A DNA stretch of 53,232 nt from an uncultured Ruminiclostridium sp. Its GTDB lineage: Bacteria; Bacillota; Clostridia; Oscillospirales; Ruminococcaceae. The notes under the pieces were generated by a model that saw nothing but the letters and a program-made list of their open reading frames with translations, searched no databases and was not told where the DNA came from. Within the stretch, counting starts at the first letter, position 1. The number at the start of each line of letters is the position of its first letter. Below, piece after piece: positions 41,188 to 50,249 of this stretch. A program made the position numbers and the translations under genes. The stretch spans positions 1 to 53,232 of the forward strand of contig CANRII010000002.1 in the NCBI GenBank assembly GCA_947630685.1, given 5' to 3'.

Positions 41188-42033
41188 TTACAGCATATTT
41201 TCCGGCTTGTCTTGTAAAAATCCGACACGCGCCGAAATAACAGCCTGCTTCGGGTTCATGCCGTGCCGCAGGCGAAAATCGTTCAATAAATGCGATTGGT
41301 CGGCGTAGCCGTATTTCTCCACCATGTCGAGAATATCCCCGCCGCTGAGGATATCCCGCCATAAAAATTGATATCGGATAAGATTTGTCAGCGTCTTGGG
41401 GGTCACTCCGACGTTGTTTGCGAAAATACGCTCCGTTTTGCGCTCGGATATACCGTTTCGGCGGGCAAGCTCCCGTATTCCTATACGCCCGTTATTTAAG
41501 ATAATGTCGCTTACGATGTTCATAAAATCACAGTCGGCGCGGTCTGCGTCCAGCCTTTTGATAAGCAGCGCCTCCGCCGCTCTCGCCCTTTCCGAGAGCG
41601 TGTCGTGCCGCTCGACTATCTTTATAAGGCTGTCGGTGATACCCTCAAAAAATTCGTCGGGGAAATATGTCCGGTTTTTAGTACCGCAAAAGCTCTCTTT
41701 GCTGAACAACGCCGCCGTATGCCCGAAAAAACGTATGCCGAAAGTAGAAAACGTACCGCCGCTTTGATAAGTATGCTCGTCCATTGTGCAAAATACGGCA
41801 CGGGCGGCATGTCGGGAATTGTCGATATTTATAATGATATCCATACAGGTGTCCGGTATGACAAGGCGTTTTTCGGTCTTACCGGGCTTGTTTTCCCAAA
41901 AGCAGCGGATATACGGCTTTAACGCATCGGAGGGCGTTATCTCGCGGTAACCGCCGCTAAAATCAAACGCGGTGGAGGTCATCGGCCGGTATGCCCCGGA
42001 CAGCGTATCAAAGGCATGTCTGAGCTTATCCAT
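41188..42033 (-). CDS. AraC family transcriptional regulator
   Basis: C-terminal double HTH (IGIRELARRNGISERKTERIFANNVGVTPKTLTNLIRYQ...YGYADQSHLLNDFRLRHGMNPKQ). Confidence 0.92.
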   Translation of the reverse strand: MDKLRHAFDTLSGAYRPMTSTAFDFSGGYREITPSDALKPYIRCFWENKPGKTEKRLVIPDTCMDIIINIDNSRHAARAVFCTMDEHTYQSGGTFSTFGIRFFGHTAALFSKESFCGTKNRTYFPDEFFEGITDSLIKIVERHDTLSERARAAEALLIKRLDADRADCDFMNIVSDIILNNGRIGIRELARRNGISERKTERIFANNVGVTPKTLTNLIRYQFLWRDILSGGDILDMVEKYGYADQSHLLNDFRLRHGMNPKQAVISARVGFLQDKPENML

Positions 42034-42084
42034 AAACGCTCCTTTTAACTAAAAACCCGGCATGGCAGGCATACCGGGCTTTTG

Positions 42085-42438
42085 TTATGATTCCTGTGTA
42101 TCGTGTACCGTTCTGTTCTCGGCGATGCTGCTCTTAAGGATCCTTATCTTGGTCCTGTCGCTGCCGGTCTCTATCAGCACGGTATCCTCCTTAACGCTGA
42201 GGACGCGTCCTATTATACCTCCGGCGGTGACTACCTCGTCGGCCACCTCAAGGTTATCCAACATTTCCTTCATCTTCTTGGAACGCTTTTTCTCCGGCCT
42301 TATGATAAGGAAGTAGAATATCACTATCATAAGCACCAACGGAATAAGCATCACCAGCATATTTACGGGATTTGCGGCGTTTGCCTGCGTTCCGGTCGCG
42401 GTCTGTCCGGCGGACAGAAGTGTTAAAAGCTCGGTCAT
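42085..42438 (-). CDS. yajC: Preprotein translocase subunit YajC
   Basis: IVIFYFLIIRPEKKRSKKMKEMLDNLEVADEVVTAGGIIGRV. Confidence 0.95.
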   Translation of the reverse strand: MTELLTLLSAGQTATGTQANAANPVNMLVMLIPLVLMIVIFYFLIIRPEKKRSKKMKEMLDNLEVADEVVTAGGIIGRVLSVKEDTVLIETGSDRTKIRILKSSIAENRTVHDTQES

Positions 42439-42480
42439 TTTTATTTTCCTTTCTATAGCTTTCCTTTCTTTTTAACCGTG

Positions 42481-42758
42481 TAGGCATGCGGGAATCGAAC
42501 CCGAGCCGCCTCACGACGATTCTTTTGGGCTATTTTGCCCCTTGCTCCTTGACAGGCGCCGGCCTGCCGGCGTCGCAAGAACCAAAAATCACCTCAAATT
42601 CATTCGCCGTGAGGTGCACAGCAGTTTTTACAGAGCAGATTTTCGTCAAGACAAGGAAACCGAACGAAGGCATACTTGCGTATGTCGAGCGAGGTTGACG
42701 CAGTATTGGCGGAAAGATGCCTGTAAAAACCGACTTGGGTTCGGTTCCCGCATGCCTA
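42481..42758. repeat. Copy 1 of a repeat element with about 25-bp terminal inverted repeats resembling a tRNA T-arm/acceptor
   Basis: Left TAGGCATGCGGGAATCGAACCCGAG, right CTTGGGTTCGGTTCCCGCATGCCTA; right half recurs in reverse orientation at 53142-53232. Confidence 0.85.
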
Positions 42759-42783
42759 AGTATAGCATATTTTTCCTTTAATG

Positions 42784-43995
42784 TCAACCTGCGATGACTA
42801 ACGTGCAGCCTGCGTCCTCAGCCGCCTTTACCGCGGCGGCGGTATCTGTAATTCCGCTCAGCCTTACCGCGGTGCCGTTTTCCCCGGTGAGTTTATCTAT
42901 CTCGGCGGTAAGCTGCTTTATCGCCTTAGCGGCGTTTTTATCCACCGTCAGCTTTTTGCCGGAGGATATCTCTATAGATTTTCCGAACAGCGACGCGTCG
43001 ATATTTACTATCAGCTTGCAGCCGCCCGCCTTCGCTATACTTTGTATTATCTCGGCGGACGCGTCATAGTCGGTAACTGCGGCGGACAGCAGGTCTGCGG
43101 CGTCTATCTCGATATACGACTGCGCGCCGGACGCGGACTTTGCGCAGGCCGCCGCGACTTCGGCCAGTCTGTCGCTGCGGTCGGCAGCTCTTACATTTGA
43201 CGGCAGCAAATTATAATCGTATGCGCGGAACGCCGGATACATCGTATTTTGCAGCATAATATCCTTAAAGCCCGCCTTGGCTATCTCTGCGGTGAGCGAG
43301 GAGAGATATTCCGAAGTTATATCCGCCATCGGATTTGCCCACGGCTTTCCTCCTCTGTCGGCGTAATTATCCAGCCACATCCAGCCCGCCGAGGCGTAAT
43401 AGCTCATATTATCCAGCCAATGCGGCGCTGTGCTGTCAAGCAGCGTGCTTATCGCCGCGGCAGGTATTATATTTGCGGCCTTGCAGGCGTCGGCTATCTG
43501 CTTTAAGGTGAGCGTGCCCTTATTTATATCATTTATATCGGACGCGGTCTTTACCGAAGATTTATAGGTAAGCTCGCCCTTTTCATTTTTAAGCGTGAAT
43601 ACTACCTTTGTGCAGCTGCCCTTTACCGAGTCGAGATACTTTTTAAGAGTGGAGGCGGAATCCAGCGTGCCGTCGGGAGCATAGAGGATAGATTCCTTGG
43701 GCGATTCCGGTTCGGAGCTTTCCGGCGGCTGCGAGCTTTCCGGCTTCGGAGTAGTCTCCGGCGTGCTTTCGGAAACCGGAGGAGTCCATACCGGCTCGCT
43801 TTCCACCTGACTTTCCACCGCCTGGCGGTCCAAGAAATTTATCACCGTCGGAGCGACGGAGTAACCCAAAAATACCAGTCCGCCTACTATCACTATCAAC
43901 AGGATCACCTCGGCGACCTTTCTGCCGGTGCTTTTGCGTTTTCTGTAAAGATTTTTGTGATTGCGTTTTATTTTGATGCCTTTATTACGTTTCAT
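42784..43995 (-). CDS. Membrane-anchored putative glycoside hydrolase-like protein
   Basis: N-terminal TM, Pro/Ser/Glu linker, then a TIM-barrel-like domain (DIMLQNTMYPAFRAYDYN). Confidence 0.65.
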   Translation of the reverse strand: MKRNKGIKIKRNHKNLYRKRKSTGRKVAEVILLIVIVGGLVFLGYSVAPTVINFLDRQAVESQVESEPVWTPPVSESTPETTPKPESSQPPESSEPESPKESILYAPDGTLDSASTLKKYLDSVKGSCTKVVFTLKNEKGELTYKSSVKTASDINDINKGTLTLKQIADACKAANIIPAAAISTLLDSTAPHWLDNMSYYASAGWMWLDNYADRGGKPWANPMADITSEYLSSLTAEIAKAGFKDIMLQNTMYPAFRAYDYNLLPSNVRAADRSDRLAEVAAACAKSASGAQSYIEIDAADLLSAAVTDYDASAEIIQSIAKAGGCKLIVNIDASLFGKSIEISSGKKLTVDKNAAKAIKQLTAEIDKLTGENGTAVRLSGITDTAAAVKAAEDAGCTLVIAG

Positions 43996-44028
43996 GAGAA
44001 GCTCCTTTATCGTATTTGCAAGATGCTG

Positions 44029-44622
44029 TCAGGCGCTGGTGTTGTAGCCGGTCAGCGCATAAAAAGCCAGCGAAAGTATACCGATAAACACCATCATTAC
44101 CGGCATACCTCGAAATGCCGCGGGCACGAGCGGGGAATTGAGCCTGTCGTTTGCGATATGCAAAAAGAACACCGCTATCATAAATCCGACGGCAAGACCT
44201 ATTCCGAAGCCCATATACCCTGCAAGCGAAGCGTGGTACGTTTCGTTAAGAAACAGCGCGCCGAGCACCGCGGCGTTGAACACCGACAGGTGGACGTACT
44301 TTTTTATCTTTTTGAACAGATTTGGAAAGAACCGCCATATCAGCAGCAAGCTGCCGGTATATACTATACTTATTATCACCGCATATATCAGCGGCATTAC
44401 TATCCAGTACCAGCTTTGTTCGTACAGCAGCAGGTCTATCCAGTAGGTGATAAAACTGGAAACGGTGGTGACATACAGTATCCCGAGCCCCAGCCCGACC
44501 ATGTTTCCGGTATTTCGCGAGGCGTAAAACGCCACGCTGGTACCTAACGCACGGGAGAATATCGCGTTTTCCACGAACATTGCCGCCATCGCGGTGGTGA
44601 TGAACTGAGTTAAAAGCTCCAT
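44029..44622 (-). CDS. RnfA/RsxA-like membrane protein lacking the cluster cysteines
   Basis: FVENAIFSRALGTSVAF, NAAVLGALFLN, VPAAFRGMPVMMVFIGILSLAFYALTG align by eye with RnfA; no Cys in the ORF. Confidence 0.85.
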   Translation of the reverse strand: MELLTQFITTAMAAMFVENAIFSRALGTSVAFYASRNTGNMVGLGLGILYVTTVSSFITYWIDLLLYEQSWYWIVMPLIYAVIISIVYTGSLLLIWRFFPNLFKKIKKYVHLSVFNAAVLGALFLNETYHASLAGYMGFGIGLAVGFMIAVFFLHIANDRLNSPLVPAAFRGMPVMMVFIGILSLAFYALTGYNTSA

Positions 44623-44623
44623 G

Positions 44624-45313
44624 CTACACCTCCCGCTTATCAGCGCCGCGCGTGCCGTTCTTATTTATACGGCGGTTACGCGCGAAATTATACAGCGCTC
44701 TGAACGCGCCCGCCATTATCCCTACCATTATAAAACCGCCGAACGGCGCTTCAAACGCCGACACGTTAAGCTCCGCGAGCTTGATATCCGCTATGCTGCC
44801 CGCGGTGATAAGCTCTCTTAACGCTCCTACCAGCACGCAAACCACGCCGAATCCCACCGAGAAAAAGAACACGTCTATCATCATTTCTCCCCGTCGGCGC
44901 AGATAAAATCGGCTTTCGGTCTTTGAAAATATCAGCGCGTTGGTGATGAGCAGCGGCATATATATTCCTATAAGTCCGACGGTGCGGGGGAATATCTCCT
45001 CCAGCATTATCACGGTCGGGATATATATTACCGAGCCTACCAGCGCAAAGGTTATTACCCTTAAAGTATATACTATCTTTTTAGGCACGAAAGAGCAGAT
45101 AAATATCGTCAGCATGGATATTACCGCAAAGGCTATCGCGATTACCACGCCTTTTTTGAAGGTGGTGGCGGCGATAACTACCGGCGCGTTGACTATGCCG
45201 GTCATAAGCACGACGTTCTGCTTGGCGAGGCCGTCCAACAGACTGCGGTCAAATCCTGTCGTTTTCGTCTTCTTCTGTCTGAGCTTCTTCAGACGCGGAG
45301 TCTGCTGTTCCAA
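44624..45313 (-). CDS. RnfE/RsxE-like membrane protein lacking the cluster cysteines
   Basis: GLAKQNVVLMTGIVNAPVVIAATTFKKG, GIYMPLLITNALIFSK, LVGALRELITAG. Confidence 0.85.
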   Translation of the reverse strand: MEQQTPRLKKLRQKKTKTTGFDRSLLDGLAKQNVVLMTGIVNAPVVIAATTFKKGVVIAIAFAVISMLTIFICSFVPKKIVYTLRVITFALVGSVIYIPTVIMLEEIFPRTVGLIGIYMPLLITNALIFSKTESRFYLRRRGEMMIDVFFFSVGFGVVCVLVGALRELITAGSIADIKLAELNVSAFEAPFGGFIMVGIMAGAFRALYNFARNRRINKNGTRGADKREV

Positions 45314-46535
45314 CTTCGTTTGCCTCCTTATCCTTTTGATTGAAGTGCTTTTGCAGATACTCTTTAGTATCCTTTATGCTGAACCGCTTTTTACGTTTTA
45401 CCTTAGTTACCTTGCTGTCTATCGGCGGCATATTGTAGTTCACCGGCTCGATAAGTATTTCCTGCGTATCGGTAAGCGCGGGGGTCTTGCCCTGCTTTAC
45501 ATTTTTCGAGATACGCTCGTATGAACCCAGGTTTTCCCTCAAATACGCGATAAGACGCTTTACGCCGCTGCATATATAAAACCACAGCCGGTCAAGATAC
45601 AGCGACAGCGCGTTTACTACCAGCAGCGCGAATACGAATACTCCCTCTATCTGCGCGGTCTGGCGGAATATCGCGGTGATAAGCCCCAGCAGCAGCCCGT
45701 AAAGCAGTCTGCCCCCGTTAGTAAGCGGTAACGTCTGCGGGTCGCTCGCAAGGAATATAAAGCCGAACAATACAAATCCGCTGATAAACTGAAAGGTCAG
45801 ACTGTCCAGCGACGGAGTGATCATATAGGATACCGCCGCCATAACGCCCATGCCGCCCAGCGTCGCCGCCAGCGAAACGCTCTTGCGGCAGATAAGGCAT
45901 ATCGCGCTTACCGCAAGTATCAGTATATGGATAGCGCCCATCGGTCCGGCAAAGCTGCCCATAAGTATCTCCAAAGGAGAAAGCGCAGGCATCGCGCCGG
46001 TCTTTATAAAATAGCTTTCTATACCGTTTGTGAGCACCGCGCCGCTTGTATCGAAAAGCTCCAGCCCTGCGGAGGATACCGGATACATCAGCACATCCTG
46101 CGGATAGCACATTATCAAAAACGCTATCGAAACGGCGGCGGGGTTAAATATATAATTATCCTTTCCGCCGAAAATATGCTTTACGGTTATCGCCAGCACC
46201 GCGCCTATCGCCACGATATAATAAGGCACGCTTGCCGGCAGCATAAGCGCTACCGCCAGTCCGTAAGCGAAAGTGGACAAGTCCTTTATGCCGTATTCCT
46301 TTTTCGACAAAAAGCAGCCTATCATATCGGTAAGCACACAGCACAGCACCGATACCGCACATACCGCCAGCGCCCGAACGCCGTAGCGCGAAAAAGCCAT
46401 CACCGTCACGGCGAGCATAAAGACTATCTGATCTCCATACACGCTGCGCGGCTTTCGCAGCTTTTTGCGCGCCGCCTCGGTAGTCATCAGCAGCGGTGCG
46501 TCGTCTATTTTTTTAAGAAGCTCGTCGTTAGTCAT
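45249..46535 (-). CDS. RnfD-like membrane protein with long charged C-terminal tail
   Basis: KDLSTFAYGLAVALMLPASVPYY, KHIFGGKDNYIFNPAAVSIAFL; overlaps the rnfE-like ORF by 65 bp. Confidence 0.85.
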   Translation of the reverse strand: MTNDELLKKIDDAPLLMTTEAARKKLRKPRSVYGDQIVFMLAVTVMAFSRYGVRALAVCAVSVLCCVLTDMIGCFLSKKEYGIKDLSTFAYGLAVALMLPASVPYYIVAIGAVLAITVKHIFGGKDNYIFNPAAVSIAFLIMCYPQDVLMYPVSSAGLELFDTSGAVLTNGIESYFIKTGAMPALSPLEILMGSFAGPMGAIHILILAVSAICLICRKSVSLAATLGGMGVMAAVSYMITPSLDSLTFQFISGFVLFGFIFLASDPQTLPLTNGGRLLYGLLLGLITAIFRQTAQIEGVFVFALLVVNALSLYLDRLWFYICSGVKRLIAYLRENLGSYERISKNVKQGKTPALTDTQEILIEPVNYNMPPIDSKVTKVKRKKRFSIKDTKEYLQKHFNQKDKEANEVGTADSASEEAQTEEDENDRI

Positions 46536-46569
46536 CGAGCAACTTCTCCTCTCTCTTTACGGCTCGCGC

Positions 46570-47250
46570 TTATCTTAAACGGTAAGCCGCGTCGGACATA
46601 TCCTTAGCGCCGAACAGGTAAGTCCCGGCTACAAGCACGTTTGCCCCGGCCTGTTTTGCTATCTTGGCGGTATCGGCGTTTATCCCGCCGTCCACCTCTA
46701 TCTTTATATCTATATTGTTTTCATTGCAGTGATCCCGCAGGCGGCGCACCTTTTCTATACATTCTTTTCTAAAAGACTGCCCGCCGTATCCCGGCTCTAC
46801 CGTCATTACCAGCACCATATCGCAGTACGGCAGCAGCGGATATACGCGCTCTATCGGGGTATCGGGCTTTACCGATAATCCCGACTGCATGCCCAGCCGC
46901 CTTATTTCTGATAGATTCGCCGCCGCGTCGCCCTCGCTTTCAAGGTGTATGGTCAGCATATCGCTGCCGGCTTTGGCAAACAACGGGATAAGACGGGTAG
47001 GGTCGTGCACCATAAGATGTGTGTCGAAAAACAGCTTGCTTATCGGTCTGAGCGCCTTTACAACATTGTTTCCGTAGGTTATATTATCGACAAAAACGCC
47101 GTCCATAACGTCGATGTGCAGCCATTCTATACCGGCGTTTTCAACGCGGGTAAGCTCGTCCGAGAGCCGGGCAAGGTCGCTTGCCAGCATGGACGCGGAA
47201 ATTATTGCATCTGTCTTGCTTTTATCTTTCGTAAAAAACGCTCCCCTCAC
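46570..47250 (-). CDS. rpe: Ribulose-phosphate 3-epimerase
   Basis: IISASMLASDLARL, WLHIDVMDGVFV, MTVEPGYGGQSF, VDGGINADTA. Confidence 0.95.
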   Translation of the reverse strand: MRGAFFTKDKSKTDAIISASMLASDLARLSDELTRVENAGIEWLHIDVMDGVFVDNITYGNNVVKALRPISKLFFDTHLMVHDPTRLIPLFAKAGSDMLTIHLESEGDAAANLSEIRRLGMQSGLSVKPDTPIERVYPLLPYCDMVLVMTVEPGYGGQSFRKECIEKVRRLRDHCNENNIDIKIEVDGGINADTAKIAKQAGANVLVAGTYLFGAKDMSDAAYRLR

Positions 47251-47487
47251 TATACGTTTTTGAGCCTATTTATACATTTTAATAATACAACATCGCGGCG
47301 GTTTCGTCAAGATATATCCTCGGATTTTAGCTCTTTTTCTGCCTATTCTACAAAAAAACGGTAAGATTTTGACGAAAACTTATACAATCTTTGTCCTGTC
47401 GCCGCCGCCGTGAATAAAACGGGAAAAATTGTTAAAAATAACGCTGAAGGCAGGATCCCGGCCAAAAAAACGGAAAGGAAGCAGTAT

Positions 47488-48195
47488 ATGAAGAAAATAA
47501 AATTTGCGGGGCTTAAGAGCTTTATGAAAGGAAGAGGCTTTATCGGCGCGCTGTGTCTGAGCGTGGTCGCGGTGGGTATCGCAACATATATCGCCTACGA
47601 CAATACTCTGCGGGAGATAACCGCGCAGCCGAGCTTTACTCCCGAGCTTCCGGCTAATAACAACGTCTCCGACGTGCCCAAGGACGAGAGCAGCGAACCG
47701 GAGACCACCCCGACGCCCGAAACCTCTCAGCCGCCCGAAACAAGCGTCCCGCCAAAGGACGAGCAGACAAATAATTTCGTCACCGCGCCGTCCGAAAGAA
47801 TGCTGCCGGTCGATGGTGAGATCATCACGCCCTACAGCGGCGGCGAACTGGTAAAGAGCGAAACGCTCGGCGTATGGAAGACCCATGACGGCATAGACAT
47901 CGCCTGCGACGAGGGCAGCGAGATAAAAAGCGCCGCCGCGGGCAAGGTGGTAAGTATCTACAATGACCCGCTGTGGGGCGGCTGCGTCGTCATCGACCAT
48001 TACGACGGCTATCAGGGCTTTTATTACGGGCTGGACACCGCTTTGGAGGTAAACGAGCAGCAGGAGCTCGCCGCCGGTGAAATAATAGGCAGGACCGCCG
48101 CCTTTGACTGTGAGTCCAAGCTGCCGCCGCATATCCACTTCGGCGTTAAATTCAGCGATAAGTGGATATCGCCGGAAGAGTTTGTGAAAGGGTAA
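47488..48195 (+). CDS. M23 family peptidase domain protein (SpoIIQ-like)
   Basis: N-terminal TM; WKTHDGIDIACDEGSEIKSAAAGKVV, LPPHIHFGVKFSDKWISPEEFV. Confidence 0.87.
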   Translation: MKKIKFAGLKSFMKGRGFIGALCLSVVAVGIATYIAYDNTLREITAQPSFTPELPANNNVSDVPKDESSEPETTPTPETSQPPETSVPPKDEQTNNFVTAPSERMLPVDGEIITPYSGGELVKSETLGVWKTHDGIDIACDEGSEIKSAAAGKVVSIYNDPLWGGCVVIDHYDGYQGFYYGLDTALEVNEQQELAAGEIIGRTAAFDCESKLPPHIHFGVKFSDKWISPEEFVKG

Positions 48196-48299
48196 GGGCG
48201 CTTCACACCAACACTTTTAAGATGTTTCGCCTATTTATGTGCTAAAATCAGCAGGCGAAACGTCACAAAAATATGGGAAATGTGAAAATATTGTGAAAA

Positions 48300-48326
48300 T
48301 TAGCACTCTCCCCTTGACAGTGCTAA
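48300..48326. promoter_or_regulatory. CIRCE operator (HrcA binding site)
   Basis: TTAGCACTC-N9-CAGTGCTAA, one mismatch to TTAGCACTC-N9-GAGTGCTAA. Confidence 0.92.
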
Positions 48327-48342
48327 AATGTTGTGATATAAT
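48314..48342 (+). promoter_or_regulatory. Consensus promoter for hsp20 with -35 inside CIRCE
   Basis: TTGACA-N17-TATAAT. Confidence 0.92.
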
Positions 48343-48453
48343 TATGCCAGAACAAAGGAACAGAGCAGACCGTCCGGGGGTCTGGAACATCCGTCCCGTT
48401 GCTCAAAACATAAGGTTATCAAAAGTGTTATTGAGGAAAAGGAGGACTGACCT

Positions 48454-48909
48454 ATGTTATTACCGACGATTTTCACAGAAAGTTTATTTGATGATTTTGA
48501 CCGTTTTATGGATCTTCCGTCCAGAGAGCTTGAGAACATCAACAAGCAGCTTTACGGCAAGCATGCCGCAAGCGTTATGAAGACCGACGTTCACGAGCAC
48601 GACAATATGTACGAGCTGGACATCGATCTGCCGGGCTTTAAGAAAGAGGAGATAAGCCTGAGCCTTGAAAACGGCAATCTGGTCGTAGCTGCTTCAAAAA
48701 ATCTTAACAAGGATGAAAAGTCCAAGGAGGGCAAGCTTATCCGTCAGGAGCGCTATGCCGGCTCTATGCAAAGGACCTTTTATATAGGCGAGGACGTCAC
48801 CGAGGAAGAGGTCAAGGCTAAATTCGAGGACGGCGTGCTGAAGCTCAACATCCCCAAGAAAGACGCTCAAAAAGCCGTAGAACAGAAAAAGGTCATCGCG
48901 ATCGAATAA
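48454..48909 (+). CDS. Hsp20/alpha-crystallin family small heat-shock protein
   Basis: DVHEHDNMYELDIDLPGFKKEEISLSLENGNLVV, FEDGVLKLNIPKKD; AAAGGAGG RBS. Confidence 0.96.
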   Translation: MLLPTIFTESLFDDFDRFMDLPSRELENINKQLYGKHAASVMKTDVHEHDNMYELDIDLPGFKKEEISLSLENGNLVVAASKNLNKDEKSKEGKLIRQERYAGSMQRTFYIGEDVTEEEVKAKFEDGVLKLNIPKKDAQKAVEQKKVIAIE

Positions 48910-48917
48910 CAATATCA

Positions 48918-48949
48918 AACAGGCCTCCTTTTTGGAGGTCTGTTTTTTT
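48918..48949 (+). terminator. Terminator of hsp20
   Basis: ACAGGCCTCC-TTTTT-GGAGGTCTGTTTTTTT. Confidence 0.88.
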
Positions 48950-49030
48950 CGGTATCATGCTGAGTGTGAAAAATCAATGTTGACAAATCGGAATTTATAG
49001 TGTATAATTAATAAGCTCGATAAATTACAC

Positions 49031-49119
49031 GCAGAGGTATCGAAGTGGTCATAACGGGGCTGACTCGAAATCAGTTTGTGTGAAAGCACACGCGGGTTCG
49101 AATCCCGCCCTCTGCGCCA
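49031..49119 (+). tRNA. tRNA-Ser (anticodon CGA)
   Basis: GCAGAGG...CCTCTGC acceptor, long variable arm, loop CTCGAAA, T-arm CGGGTTCGAATCCCG, encoded CCA. Confidence 0.96.
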
Positions 49120-49153
49120 AATCCCGGGGTAAATTTTACTCCGGGATTTTTTG
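49120..49153 (+). terminator. Terminator after tRNA-Ser
   Basis: AATCCCGGGGTAAATTTTACTCCGGGATTTTTT. Confidence 0.8.
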
Positions 49154-49330
49154 TGTGTAAATATGACTATGGGCAGCAGACAGACGTGAAGAGAGCTTGC
49201 CTGTGCCGGAGCAGCACATCGTAAAGAATAATTGATGCAATTTGAAAAGCAAAGCGAGCTTATCTTTGTAAATACAGAAATTCATTTCAAAAACATCTAT
49301 ATCCCAATAAAATAATAGCGGCGGTAATTC

Positions 49331-49359
49331 TTGATTATAAAGTCGAAATGTGGTATACT
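49331..49359 (+). promoter_or_regulatory. Promoter of the accessory HTH-fic-MTase operon
   Basis: TTGATT-N17-TATACT. Confidence 0.65.
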
Positions 49360-49400
49360 AAAAGCACACAATTATAACTACCCGAAAGCGAGAACAATTT

Positions 49401-49588
49401 ATGGATCCAAACATTAAGCGTTGGTACTCATTAAAAAAATTTGCGAATACCTCGGTGTCAGTCGTGACACTACACTCGCTTGGATAGAAAAAAGAAATAT
49501 GCCAGCCGCAAAAATCGTACGTCTTTGAAAATTCAAGGTCAGCGAAGTAGGCGCTTGGATGAAATCCGGCGTTGCAGCAGATCAGTAA
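49401..49588 (+). pseudogene. Excisionase-family HTH gene remnant (one frameshift, one stop)
   Basis: WYSLKK then, after a 1-nt shift in A7 (49433-49439), ICEYLGVSRDTTLAWIEKRNMPAAKIVRL, then in-frame TGA (49526-49528), KFKVSEVGAWMKSG. Confidence 0.8.
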
Positions 49589-49609
49589 TTTGAACCCGGG
49601 AGGTGCTCT

Positions 49610-50218
49610 ATGGCACTTGAAAATAAATTGGGACTTTCAAGTTCCGCCGACCTTGCCCGCGAAGAAGAGCGCATCAGCAAGAAAAAAGCGCTTGAGCTTT
49701 TTGAAAAGGGTATTTTAGATATTCTTCCTGTCGGCAAGTTTTCTACATTGCAGGCGATCCATAAATATCTCTTTGAGGACATTTACGACTTCGCAGGCAA
49801 GCTTAGAACTGTCAATATTGCAAAAGGAAACTTCCGTTTTGCTCCTTTAATGTACTTGCAGGCGGCACTTGAGAACATTGATAAAATGCCGCATTCAACC
49901 TTTGACGAGATCGTGGAAAAGTACGTTGAGATGAACATCGCCCACCCGTTCCGGGAGGGTAACGGACGCAGCGCCCGTATTTGGCTTGACCATATTTTGA
50001 AAAATAAAATCGGCAAGGTCGTCGATTGGAGCAGGATTGACAAGGAAGATTATCTGCTCGCAATGGAGCGCAGCCCGATTAAAGACGTGGAAATCAAAGT
50101 GTTGCTAAAAGGTGCGCTCACAGATGAGATAAACAGCCGTGAGGTCTATATGAAGGGTATCGATCACAGTTACTATTACGAGGGTTATACGACCTTTAAG
50201 ACGGAAGAATTATTATAA
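49610..50218 (+). CDS. Fic domain protein
   Basis: NIAHPFREGNGRSARIWLDHIL catalytic motif. Confidence 0.95.
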   Translation: MALENKLGLSSSADLAREEERISKKKALELFEKGILDILPVGKFSTLQAIHKYLFEDIYDFAGKLRTVNIAKGNFRFAPLMYLQAALENIDKMPHSTFDEIVEKYVEMNIAHPFREGNGRSARIWLDHILKNKIGKVVDWSRIDKEDYLLAMERSPIKDVEIKVLLKGALTDEINSREVYMKGIDHSYYYEGYTTFKTEELL

Positions 50219-50249
50219 GGAGTTTCCTTAGAATAAGGAGTTAACCAAA

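Noticed and set aside
42481-42570. A genuine tRNA gene at the left end of repeat copy 1
   Set aside because: Only the T-arm/acceptor-like 3' part is present; no D-arm or anticodon arm could be built.
42530-42787. Small ORFs inside repeat copy 1 (42486-42787, both strands)
   Set aside because: They are translations of the repeat element and its T-arm-like ends, not supported genes.
47380-48138. 252-aa minus ORF antisense to the M23 protein
   Set aside because: Shadow ORF; the plus strand has an RBS, signal anchor and M23 motifs.
48342-48453. RNA thermometer in the hsp20 5' UTR
   Set aside because: Local hairpins exist (AGACC/GGTCT) but none clearly pairs with the SD; CIRCE explains heat control.
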